A stretch of 64,000 nt of DNA from Paenibacillus sp. 453mf (GTDB lineage: Bacteria > Bacillota > Bacilli > Paenibacillales > Paenibacillaceae): assembly GCF_900116105.1 (NCBI RefSeq), contig NZ_FPAC01000001.1, positions 2,421,135-2,485,134 of the forward strand, read 5' to 3'. A program made the position numbers and the translations under genes. Of the stretch, positions 1 through 7,546 are shown piece by piece. Below the pieces are notes generated by a model. The model searched no databases. It was not told where the DNA came from and saw only the letters and a program-made list of their open reading frames with translations. Position 1 is the stretch's first letter. The number at the start of each line of letters is the position of its first letter.

Positions 1-644
1 ACCGCTTCGTATCCACTTGCCCGAAATGCAAACACGGTACCGATAAAGCCTATTACAATAATAATAACAATCAGCGTGAATTCAACCCATCCTTGCTGTC
101 TCTTATCAGATTTCGCAGAACTGTCAAATTTGACGGTCCGCAAAAGATACATAAGACCTGCTGCAAAACCAACGGCAAAAAAGGATTCTCCAAGCGCCGC
201 AAGAGTAACGTGTATATTGAGCCAAATCGACTGCAGAGACGGAACAAGCGGCTGGACCTCCTGTGGAAATACTGCTGCATAAGCCATCAGGATAATGGTA
301 ATCGGAAGAGCAAACAGTCCCAGAATTGGTGTTTTGTATATCGCATACAAGACAATAAAAGCGATGATGACCATCATTGACAAGAAAGACATAAACTCAT
401 ACATATTACTCACAGGAATATGCCCCGCACCAATCCAGCGAGTAAAGAAGTAGATCAATTGACCAACAAGCGCGATAGAGGTTGTAATCAGTCCGATTTT
501 ACCCCATTTCTTGACATGGACGATTGGATCTCGATTGCTGAATTTACGGCCCATAATTGCTATCGCATATACAATAAAGGCAGCACAGTATAAGAAAAAT
601 GAGATCATAAACGCATTGCTGCTAAGATCGAGTAAGTTGTTCAC
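1..644 (-). CDS. resC: Cytochrome c biogenesis protein ResC/CcsB (partial, C-terminus beyond window)
   Basis: Membrane partner of ResB in system II cytochrome c maturation, which presents heme to apocytochrome outside the membrane. The reading frame opens with GTG at 644, overlaps the resB stop by 4 nt (GTGA) and runs off the left edge. Translation shows several hydrophobic segments, the stretch PVSNMYEFMSF, and WLNIHVTLAALGESFFAVGF, a pattern typical of the CcsA/CcsB/ResC family. About 214 residues are present; the heme-handling WWD-type region must lie outside the window. The GTGA overlap and the order resA-resB-resC imply translational coupling with resB. Family assignment is confident; the missing C-terminus cannot be judged. 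Confidence 0.88.
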   Translation of the reverse strand, partial: MNNLLDLSSNAFMISFFLYCAAFIVYAIAIMGRKFSNRDPIVHVKKWGKIGLITTSIALVGQLIYFFTRWIGAGHIPVSNMYEFMSFLSMMVIIAFIVLYAIYKTPILGLFALPITIILMAYAAVFPQEVQPLVPSLQSIWLNIHVTLAALGESFFAVGFAAGLMYLLRTVKFDSSAKSDKRQQGWVEFTLIVIIIVIGFIGTVFAFRASGYEA

Positions 645-2317
645 GCTTTGTTTCCTCCGTTATCCAAGAGTTTTTCGTCAACGATAATATCTAGCTGCTG
701 TAGCACATCCGCTACTTCTCGCCTTAAACCAAACCAGTTCTTGTTCGTATGTGCACCCAGCACGAGAGTTCCGTTATCCATTCGAATCCATACTCTCCGA
801 TGCTGCCAGTAGAATCCGAGAACTAGACCAAGCATAACAATGGAAGCTCCAACCCATACAAACGGCATCGCCTTGTCAATTCGTATATTCAAATATGAGG
901 TCGATTCGATAATATCCACATTCTCCATCCCATCCACGTTCAGCTCCAGAGGCATACGGCCTCCGTTAAGACGTTCATTGATAACATCTTGCTGGAAACG
1001 CTCCTTATCAATTTCGAGTGGAAAATATAAATATTGAATTCCTTCTTCCGGCAGGTCAGGTCCGGTAATGGCGAATAAAAAGGCTGGTGCATTCGGATTT
1101 GGTGACTTAGACACAGGTATTCCTTCATCATTCAGACCAAAATCCATGTACTTCTCTTTCAGTGTTAGTGAATAGGGCCCTGCCTCAAAATATTGTTCCG
1201 GATTCTGCATATCCAATTGAATCTTGCCATAGGAGGTTCCTGACGCAAGATCGATGACCTCAGGAGATACGGAGCGAAGGATCGGCGTAAGGTCAAAATC
1301 ATACTGATAGGCCTTCAATCCCTCATAATCCAGCGGGTCGTTAACTCGAATAAAGTGATGCTTCACCTCTTGAAGCTGAGGCATCTTGGACGGATCTGTA
1401 CAATCCGCAGTACACTCGTACAATTTGGCTTCCGTTTCAAACAGCTTAGGTACAATCCTGCCGAGATTTCTAAATTCCTCCGGAGTTTCCTCTTCCGAAT
1501 AATACTCCACTCTAAAATCAATGTTCTCCAGATACAATGTGGTATCAGGAATATTCTTGATCTCTCCTTGCGGAAATGAAATATGCTTGTCCATGTGCAG
1601 CCCAGGCAGCCCTCTGGCAAGAACGGCCAGCAGGAATATGATCAGACCAATATGAATGACATAAGGTCCCCAACGGCTAAATCGATATTTCTCAGCAAGC
1701 AATGCGGTACCGTCTGTTTTTACCCGATAACCTTTCTTTTTGAGCGGCGCAACCGCTTTCTTAATCCACTCTTCTGCTTCCTCATCAGGAAATTCAGTTT
1801 GGTATGTAACACGCTGTCTGGTTAAGAATTGAATATGCTTGGGGATACGTTGTTTGCTCAGTGCCTTGTATAGCGGCAGTACCCTGTCCAAGCTGCATAT
1901 GACTAGTGAAGCACCGATCATAACAAGCAGCAGGATGAACCACCAGGATTCGTATGTATGAGACAAGCCTAGTAAATAATAAATATGCCCAAGTGTTCCG
2001 TATGTCTCTTTGTAATAAACAGATGGATCCATATTGATAAAGGCATTTTCCTGCGGATAAATGGTACCCAGCATCGCTCCGAGTAAAGTTATTACAATGA
2101 GATAGATGGCCACTTTGACCGAGGAGAAAAAATTCCAGACGAGATCGACGATGTTCGGATTACTCTTCTGTGAACGTCTGGCTATCCCGTCATACCTCAT
2201 TTCCAGCGGTTCGCTCGACTCAAGATCCTCCTGCAGTTGAGGTTTGCCGCATGCTTCACAGAGTACTGTCCCTACTGGATTTTGATGGCCGCATTCACAT
2301 TTTGTATTTTGGATCAT
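641..2317 (-). CDS. resB: Cytochrome c biogenesis protein ResB
   Basis: Membrane component of the system II cytochrome c synthetase, acting with ResC to deliver heme and attach it to apocytochrome on the outer face. The 558-residue protein has hydrophobic segments near residues 65-90, 120-145 and 215-240, a long extracytoplasmic domain, and a last membrane segment near residue 485-505 (MPFVWVGASIVMLGLVLGF), the ResB/Ccs1 layout. Unusually it begins with a four-cysteine cluster (C7, C9, C20, C23; CxC-x10-CxxC) that looks like a small zinc ribbon on the cytoplasmic side before the first membrane helix. resA lies 24 nt upstream and resC overlaps downstream, so this is one operon. Confidence 0.92.
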   Translation of the reverse strand: MIQNTKCECGHQNPVGTVLCEACGKPQLQEDLESSEPLEMRYDGIARRSQKSNPNIVDLVWNFFSSVKVAIYLIVITLLGAMLGTIYPQENAFINMDPSVYYKETYGTLGHIYYLLGLSHTYESWWFILLLVMIGASLVICSLDRVLPLYKALSKQRIPKHIQFLTRQRVTYQTEFPDEEAEEWIKKAVAPLKKKGYRVKTDGTALLAEKYRFSRWGPYVIHIGLIIFLLAVLARGLPGLHMDKHISFPQGEIKNIPDTTLYLENIDFRVEYYSEEETPEEFRNLGRIVPKLFETEAKLYECTADCTDPSKMPQLQEVKHHFIRVNDPLDYEGLKAYQYDFDLTPILRSVSPEVIDLASGTSYGKIQLDMQNPEQYFEAGPYSLTLKEKYMDFGLNDEGIPVSKSPNPNAPAFLFAITGPDLPEEGIQYLYFPLEIDKERFQQDVINERLNGGRMPLELNVDGMENVDIIESTSYLNIRIDKAMPFVWVGASIVMLGLVLGFYWQHRRVWIRMDNGTLVLGAHTNKNWFGLRREVADVLQQLDIIVDEKLLDNGGNKA

Positions 2318-2341
2318 GATGTCTCAAATCCCCCTGTTTGC

Positions 2342-2869
2342 TCAGTTTGAATTCACCAGTTGCTGGATATGATACTCGAGCGTGTCTAAATTCAGCTGAC
2401 CTTCAAATATTTCGGAGATCTTCCCATCCTTGGCAACAAAGAAAGTGGAAGGCATCGGACCTACAGCAAACCGACTTGTCGCGATCTTTTTTTCGTCGTA
2501 CATAATTGGAAAATCAACACCAACCTGACGCACAAAATTGTTAACCGTCATCTTGTCTTCACCTACATTGATACCGATAAAAGCAACGCCCTGCTCTTTC
2601 CACTTCTCCCACTGCTCCTGCAGCGCTGGCATTTCATCAACACAAGGCTCACACCAAGTCCCCCAAAAATTAATGACCATCGGCTGACCTTTAAATTGAT
2701 CCAGTGTATGAACAGCCTCATCGATGCCTAACAATTCGAATTCAGGAACAGAGTCCCCTACAACGGGTTTGCCATCCGATTTGGCCGTAGAAGAGAATAT
2801 TGCATATGCGCCTAAAATGACAATGAATATCAAAATAATAACCTGAACGGTTCTCTTTGATCGTCCCAT
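2342..2869 (-). CDS. resA: Thiol-disulfide oxidoreductase ResA
   Basis: Membrane-anchored thioredoxin-fold protein that reduces the disulfide in apocytochrome c so that heme can be attached. The 175-residue protein has a basic N-terminus and one membrane anchor (about residues 8-26), followed by an extracytoplasmic TlpA/ResA-type domain. The redox motif is WCEPC (C73, C76), with Glu80 just after it and the conserved Pro in VGPMPSTFF. First gene of resABC. It is separated from upstream rluB by a strong terminator, so it probably has its own promoter in the roughly 200-nt gap; I did not identify one. Confidence 0.93.
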   Translation of the reverse strand: MGRSKRTVQVIILIFIVILGAYAIFSSTAKSDGKPVVGDSVPEFELLGIDEAVHTLDQFKGQPMVINFWGTWCEPCVDEMPALQEQWEKWKEQGVAFIGINVGEDKMTVNNFVRQVGVDFPIMYDEKKIATSRFAVGPMPSTFFVAKDGKISEIFEGQLNLDTLEYHIQQLVNSN

Positions 2870-3002
2870 CGTAAATACTCTCCTTTTATGACAATCTTGT
2901 CCAATTAAACTTCTAGCCTAATTATAACGAATATTGTCACAAATCTGCGTCTGTTTTTTGAAAATTATGTGTCTTGGATTTGTTATCCTGGAACGAATAC
3001 AA

Positions 3003-3047
3003 AAAAGAACTAAAGCATCAAGGTTAGCTGCACTTTAGTTCTTTTCT
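3003..3047 (-). terminator. Intrinsic terminator after rluB
   Basis: On the minus strand AGAACTAAAG pairs with CTTTAGTTCT across a loop of about 17 nt and is followed by a T-run. It lies between the rluB stop and resA and separates the two transcription units. Confidence 0.8.
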
Positions 3048-3078
3048 GTCAATGTCTTTATTACCGGCTATTTCATTG

Positions 3079-3828
3079 TTATCTGCGTGATTTCTTCTTC
3101 GAAGGATCGGATTTGGCAGCCTGAAGAAGGTTGTTGATCTCCTCTGCTGTCAAGTGGCGGTATAAGCCCCGCTTCAAATTCTGTAGCAGCAGCCCTCCGA
3201 AGGAAATCCGCTTCAGTCTGGTCACGGGATGATTGATAGCATCAAACATCCGTCTGACCTGACGATTTCTTCCCTCATGAATTGTTATTTGAATAACAGC
3301 CTCATTTTTCTCCGTATCTACATCCTTATACTCCACTTCTGCTGGAGAAGTCATCCCGTCTTCGAGCATAATTCCATCGCGGAGCTTGTCCAGTGATGTT
3401 CCATGCGGGACTCCCTTAACCGTTGCAAGATAGGTCTTCGGCACATGGTGCTTTGGATGTGTCAGTAAATGAGCAAACTCACCATCATTCGTAAGCAATA
3501 GAAGCCCTTCTGTATCGTAATCAAGTCGGCCTACAGGATATACGCGTTCCTTGATTCCCTTGAGATAATCCGAAACAATCTTTCTCCCTTCAGGATCAGA
3601 AGCGCTTGTGATGACACCCTTTGGTTTATTCATGACCAGGTATATCTTCTTCTCGCTTCGAATCGGTTTACCATTCACTGTAATGATATCTTCATCGGGA
3701 TTCGCCTTCGTACCGAGCTCTGTCACGACTTCACCATTCACTTCTACTTTGCCGGACAGTATGAGCTCTTCGCTCTTGCGTCTTGAAGCAATACCCGCCT
3801 GTGCGATAATTTTCTGTAATCTCTCCAT
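3079..3828 (-). CDS. rluB: 23S rRNA pseudouridine synthase B (RluB/YpuL)
   Basis: RsuA/RluB-family pseudouridine synthase that modifies large-subunit rRNA in the cytoplasm. The N-terminus is an S4 RNA-binding domain (MERLQKIIAQAGIASRRKSE, about residues 1-60). It is followed by the catalytic domain with the signature GRLDYDTEGLLLL, where D103 is the catalytic aspartate. The length of 249 residues is normal, with a basic tail (DPSKKKSRR). It sits between spmB and resA as in B. subtilis (ypuL). Distinguishing RluB from a close RsuA-type enzyme rests on synteny. Confidence 0.9.
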   Translation of the reverse strand: MERLQKIIAQAGIASRRKSEELILSGKVEVNGEVVTELGTKANPDEDIITVNGKPIRSEKKIYLVMNKPKGVITSASDPEGRKIVSDYLKGIKERVYPVGRLDYDTEGLLLLTNDGEFAHLLTHPKHHVPKTYLATVKGVPHGTSLDKLRDGIMLEDGMTSPAEVEYKDVDTEKNEAVIQITIHEGRNRQVRRMFDAINHPVTRLKRISFGGLLLQNLKRGLYRHLTAEEINNLLQAAKSDPSKKKSRR

Positions 3829-3962
3829 TTTAAATAAGTCACCTCAGGGATTAATGATACCCATCAGACAGAGAAATAACAAGGTCTAGAGCAGGAAAAT
3901 AGCCCCTGAACCTCTCACCCGGTGTGTGAAATGTATTCAGAAGGCCATTTATTGGGCAATTC

Positions 3963-4496
3963 TTATCCAAATACGAGAAGACAAATCATAATTGCAGCCA
4001 CAAATCCAACGATATCGGAGAATAATCCTACCTTTAAGGCATATCTGCCATTCCGAATTCCAACGGCCCCAAAATAAACAGTTAATACATAAAGTGTCGT
4101 GTCGGTACTGCCTTGGACGGTGGAAGCGATTCGGCCAATCATGGAGTCGGGACCATGAGTTTGGATGAGGTCTGTCGTAAAAGCAAGGGACCCCGTCCCC
4201 GTTAACGGTCTAAGAATACCAAGCGGAAGCACCTCCGGTGGAACGCCCATCCATTGAAAGAGAGGTGCTACAAGTCCTATAAAAAAGTCCAATGCACCTG
4301 ATGCTCGAAATACACTGATGGCTACCATCATAGCGACCAGGCTCGGAATGATCGATATCGCCGTGCCAAAGCCTTCCTTTGCCCCATCGACAAATGATTC
4401 GTATACTGGCACTTTTCTAAAATAGGCATATACTGGAATGAAGGCAATAATGACAGGTATTGCCCATGTTGAAATGAGATTGATAAAGGACAACAT
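3963..4496 (-). CDS. spmB: Spore maturation protein B (SpmB)
   Basis: Integral membrane protein needed with SpmA for normal dehydration of the spore core. The 177-residue protein is almost entirely hydrophobic with Gate-domain (nucleoside-recognition-like) character, for example FGTAISIIPSLVAMMVAISV and the conserved GSTDTTLYVLTVYFG stretch. It starts 6 nt after the spmA stop, implying co-translation with spmA. The order dacB-spmA-spmB matches the B. subtilis sporulation operon. Confidence 0.93.
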   Translation of the reverse strand: MLSFINLISTWAIPVIIAFIPVYAYFRKVPVYESFVDGAKEGFGTAISIIPSLVAMMVAISVFRASGALDFFIGLVAPLFQWMGVPPEVLPLGILRPLTGTGSLAFTTDLIQTHGPDSMIGRIASTVQGSTDTTLYVLTVYFGAVGIRNGRYALKVGLFSDIVGFVAAIMICLLVFG

Positions 4497-4502
4497 GATT
4501 GC

Positions 4503-5150
4503 TCACCCTTTCGAGGATGATTCAATGATCGGCTTATTAAGGTGATTTTTTGGGGGCGCTGGTGCTTTAGGCGTTGGAGTTCTGCTTCGGAAATATCGAT
4601 CAGCTGCGATAGCCGCAAATGTAGCAATGGCTGTCGCCATCAGTGTGGTGCCTACGATTTCAGCTGGATTAGCCGAATGGTAATTCAGCCGAATCGCAAT
4701 TAGGGTGGTGGGTATAATGGTTATACTCGCTGTATTCAGTGCCAGCAATGTGCACATGGCTGGACTGGCCGTCGTTTTGTCCGGATTCAGCTCCTGAAGC
4801 TGCTGCATCGCTTTAATCCCCATGGGTGTTGCCGCGTTTCCGAGTCCAAACAGGTTGGCGCTCATATTGGATAAAATATATCCCATTGCAGGATGCTGTT
4901 TCGGAACATCCGGGAACAGATAGGATACAATCGGGCCTAGAAGCTTCGCCACTTTATTCAGCAGACCGGAATCTTCCGCGATCTTCATCATTCCCATCCA
5001 GAACACCAGAACGCTGATCAGTCCAAAGCATACCGTAACTCCCGTTGCTGCCCCATCAAAAGCCGCCTGGGTAACGAGCTCAATATTACCCTTTGCTGCG
5101 GAAAATACAAAACCGATAACGATCATGGCAAGCCAAATCAGGTTTATCAT
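4503..5150 (-). CDS. spmA: Spore maturation protein A (SpmA)
   Basis: Membrane protein acting with SpmB and the neighbouring carboxypeptidase in spore core dehydration and cortex maturation. It has 215 residues with several membrane segments and the conserved GLGNAATPMGIKAMQ and ALNTASITIIPTTLIAIR stretches of the family. The C-terminal 25 residues are hydrophilic and proline-rich (TPTPKAPAPPKNH) and look poorly conserved. It lies 34 nt downstream of dacB and just ahead of spmB. Confidence 0.92.
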   Translation of the reverse strand: MINLIWLAMIVIGFVFSAAKGNIELVTQAAFDGAATGVTVCFGLISVLVFWMGMMKIAEDSGLLNKVAKLLGPIVSYLFPDVPKQHPAMGYILSNMSANLFGLGNAATPMGIKAMQQLQELNPDKTTASPAMCTLLALNTASITIIPTTLIAIRLNYHSANPAEIVGTTLMATAIATFAAIAADRYFRSRTPTPKAPAPPKNHLNKPIIESSSKG

Positions 5151-5184
5151 TCGCGATCCCTCCCACTTCGATCACTTGCTCATT

Positions 5185-6375
5185 CTAATTAAAGAGCTGG
5201 TCAAGCACTCTCTTTAGAGAGCTGAACAGGGAATTCCCTTTTAACTGATCAAAAGGAAGAGCAATAGTTTCTGCTGCTTTGTCCTTTGGAATGAAGCTGC
5301 CTTTTTCATAGACTGGAACTTCACCGATCTTAGCTCCATCTAATAGAAATTCAATTCTGCCCCTCAGTCCAAAATTGTTATCCGCCGCTTCGTCCCGAGG
5401 GCCTGATTCCTTCTGCTGATTGTAAAGTACCAGCTTGGTTCGGACATCACTCGTTTCAGTCTTGAGAAGCGGATATTTAAACGCATTTCCTATAATGTAC
5501 TCATATTGCTGAATGGATTGCCCCTTCGCTGCCAGCTCGTTCAGCGGATAATGCTCAAAGCCGTAATCCAGCATATTCGCATGATCATTCCAATCATTCC
5601 CGTCATTTAGCGTAACGGCAACTAACTGCTGACCATTTCGTGTTGCAGAGCTTACTAGACAGCGAAAGGCTTTTTTGGTATAGCCGGTCTTCACTCCATC
5701 TGCACCTTCATACAAACGAAGCATCTTATTTTTGTTGTGCCAATCGTAGTCCCAGGATTCCTCGGGATTGGGGGCCTTGTGTTCCTGTGTAGCTACAATC
5801 CGTTTAAAGTCAGCGTTACGCAGTGCATAAGCGGTCAGCTTGGCCATATCCTCAGCGGTCGAATAATGACCTTCAGCATCCAGTCCATGCGGATTCCTAA
5901 ACTGGCTATGTACAAGTCCGATCTCGTCAGCCTTCATATTCATCAGATATACAAAGCCTTCCTCCGAACCACCGATATGCTCTGCGATGGCCGTTGCCGC
6001 ATCGTTGCCTGAACGCAGCATTAATCCATAGAGCATATTCTCAAGCGTCATCTTCTCACCCAATTTCAAAAAAATAGACGAGCCTTCCTTACCGGCTGCA
6101 TTTTTACTGACCGTAACGGTGCTCTTCAAATCGCCCTGCTCGATCGCCACAATGGCTGTCATGATTTTGGTCAAGCTGGCTATTCGCATTTCCTTTTCTC
6201 CGTCTTTGCTGTAAAGAATCCGGCCTGAGGTGACATCAATGAGAGCAGCCGTCTGTGCATGTGTATCGAGCATAGGCGCTTCATGACCAGGTTTATGGTC
6301 AGCATGGGCTGTAAATGGAGCAGTAAATAACGATAAAACCAAGGGCAATACAGTCATTTTTTTTAAGAGATTCAT
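5185..6375 (-). CDS. dacB: Sporulation D-alanyl-D-alanine carboxypeptidase (DacB-like, PBP5*)
   Basis: Serine-type D,D-carboxypeptidase that trims the terminal D-Ala of peptidoglycan stem peptides, here probably limiting cross-linking of spore cortex. A signal peptide (about residues 1-25, ending AHA) is followed by the penicillin-binding active site S67-L-T-K70, the SGN motif at 122-124 and KTG at 229-231. A C-terminal PBP5-like beta domain and a short amphipathic end follow. The 396-residue length is normal. The assignment as dacB rather than dacF rests on position directly upstream of spmAB; a second carboxypeptidase at 23348-24535 holds the dacF position. Confidence 0.88.
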   Translation of the reverse strand: MNLLKKMTVLPLVLSLFTAPFTAHADHKPGHEAPMLDTHAQTAALIDVTSGRILYSKDGEKEMRIASLTKIMTAIVAIEQGDLKSTVTVSKNAAGKEGSSIFLKLGEKMTLENMLYGLMLRSGNDAATAIAEHIGGSEEGFVYLMNMKADEIGLVHSQFRNPHGLDAEGHYSTAEDMAKLTAYALRNADFKRIVATQEHKAPNPEESWDYDWHNKNKMLRLYEGADGVKTGYTKKAFRCLVSSATRNGQQLVAVTLNDGNDWNDHANMLDYGFEHYPLNELAAKGQSIQQYEYIIGNAFKYPLLKTETSDVRTKLVLYNQQKESGPRDEAADNNFGLRGRIEFLLDGAKIGEVPVYEKGSFIPKDKAAETIALPFDQLKGNSLFSSLKRVLDQLFN

Positions 6376-6446
6376 TTGCTTCCCTCCGGCTCCTTCGAGT
6401 CATCTTGTACTATTCTATGTATGGACAGGCAGATGTATGTCCAACA

Positions 6447-6484
6447 AAAAGTCCCCTCCAAATGCATGAGCGGCGGAAGGGACT
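6447..6484 (-). terminator. Intrinsic terminator after gerW
   Basis: Minus-strand hairpin with stem AGTCCC/GGGGACT extended by TCC/GGA, ending in CTTTTTG. It lies just after the gerW stop and ahead of dacB. Confidence 0.7.
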
Positions 6485-6491
6485 AATCTGA

Positions 6492-6932
6492 TTACACTTC
6501 GTAAGTTGGAGCCGTAGACGTTGCCATCCCTGAACCCGCATTGTTCTTCTGGAAAATGCTTTGAATTTGATCAATGACCTGCGGTGCAGAATCAATGATC
6601 TTCTCAAACAGATGGGTTTGATTATCCAGAGGTACAATGTGAACACCCTGATTGCCTACAACAAGAAATGCGATAGGTCGGATAGATACACCTCCACCGC
6701 TACCGCCCCCGAATGGGTTAGGCTTGCCGTTGCTGCTCTTTGACTCAGCTTCAGCATCGAGATGAAAATCGCTTCCTCCTGCTGCAAAGCCAAATCCAAC
6801 ACGGCTGATCGGCAGTATTACCGTACCATCCGGTGTCTCAACTGCATCACCTACTATGGTGTTGACATCGACCATGGCCTTAATGTTTTCCATGGCTGTT
6901 TTCATTAATCCTTGAATTGGGTGATCTGACAT
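6492..6932 (-). CDS. gerW: GerW/YtfJ-family spore protein (intact copy)
   Basis: GerW/YtfJ-family sporulation protein of about 146 residues, linked in Bacillus to spore germination. The N-terminus MSDHPIQGLMKTAMENIK and the middle VETPDGTVILPISRV are typical, followed by a Gly-rich segment (PFGGGSGGGVSIRP) and the hydrophobic AFLVVGNQGVHIVPL. The start at 6932 is set by AAAGGAGG upstream. An in-frame upstream ATG at 6992 has no such site. Normally this gene directly follows the DUF2953 (YtfI) gene; here about 3.1 kb of foreign DNA intervenes, with a second gerW 5' fragment at 9912-10055. The first 107 nt differ from that fragment only at synonymous sites. Confidence 0.9.
   Translation of the reverse strand: MSDHPIQGLMKTAMENIKAMVDVNTIVGDAVETPDGTVILPISRVGFGFAAGGSDFHLDAEAESKSSNGKPNPFGGGSGGGVSIRPIAFLVVGNQGVHIVPLDNQTHLFEKIIDSAPQVIDQIQSIFQKNNAGSGMATSTAPTYEV
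6826..6932. repeat. Direct repeat, copy 1 (gerW 5' end, intact gene)
   Basis: Matches 9949-10055 in the same orientation. Positions 6826-6875 are identical to 9949-9998 (50 nt). The remainder has five mismatches, all synonymous in the gerW frame (GCC/GCA, ATT/ATC, GCC/GCT, CAC/CAT, TCA/TCG). Upstream of the ribosome binding site the two copies diverge completely. The pair bounds the ATPase insertion. Confidence 0.92.
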
Positions 6933-7150
6933 AATGATTCCTCCTTTGTGCGATATAGATAAGGACTTACCTACTTTCTGTATTGTGCGCACCGATGAGA
7001 AGGATTATGTATTGATCACATTACTCTTGCTGCAACATCGCAATGCGACGTAATTGGTGTTTTAATTAGCTGGATCTTTTACCAACTACACAAATGTTAT
7101 CAAATCTAAATATGTGTTACCTATGTCATCTACAACAGTATTAACATCTA

Positions 7151-7342
7151 TTACATTTCAGACATTGACTGAATATCCGATCTTTGCTTCGCTTTCATCA
7201 TTGTTAAGATCTTTATAAATCGTTCACATGCTTCTGGAGATGGACTACCGTTTACAACAAGGATGGAATGATGAAACTCTATAATCGTAACATTATTGAT
7301 TTCATCAATTGAAACCAAAGCCCCTTTCATCAGTTCTTCCAT
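7151..7342 (-). CDS. Small hypothetical protein within the insertion
   Basis: A 63-residue open frame inside the A+T-rich insertion, convergent on gerW and divergent from the ATPase. The product starts MEELMKGALVSIDEIN, has a hydrophobic centre (VTIIEFHHSILVVNG) and a basic C-terminal half. I do not recognise the family. There is no good ribosome binding site before the ATG at 7342; a GGAAGA lies 4-5 nt before an internal ATG (MKGAL). It may be a small element gene, a truncated remnant or chance. No terminator was seen after it. Confidence 0.3.
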   Translation of the reverse strand: MEELMKGALVSIDEINNVTIIEFHHSILVVNGSPSPEACERFIKILTMMKAKQRSDIQSMSEM

Positions 7343-7507
7343 AAATATAAGTAAGCATTTAATCTATTTAAACTGTAACTCCAATCTCTCTCTCTGCCCA
7401 TAATTAAATCCCTTCTATTATCCCCATCCCCATGTAATATTCTAGAAAAACGTTCGATAGGATTTTACCCAATGATTTTCTTTATTAGGTATTTCCTACT
7501 ATGTTAA

Positions 7508-7539
7508 TATAATACAAGAGTAGATTACAGTAGAGGGGT
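7508..7539 (+). promoter_or_regulatory. Putative promoter -10 and ribosome binding site of the ATPase gene
   Basis: TATAAT at 7508-7513 lies in A+T-rich DNA, and AGAGGGGT at 7532-7539 is 7 nt before the ATG at 7547. The hexamer 17 nt upstream of the -10 (TTAGGT) is a weak -35, so the promoter call is tentative while the ribosome binding site is good. Confidence 0.45.
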
Positions 7540-7546
7540 CAATAAG

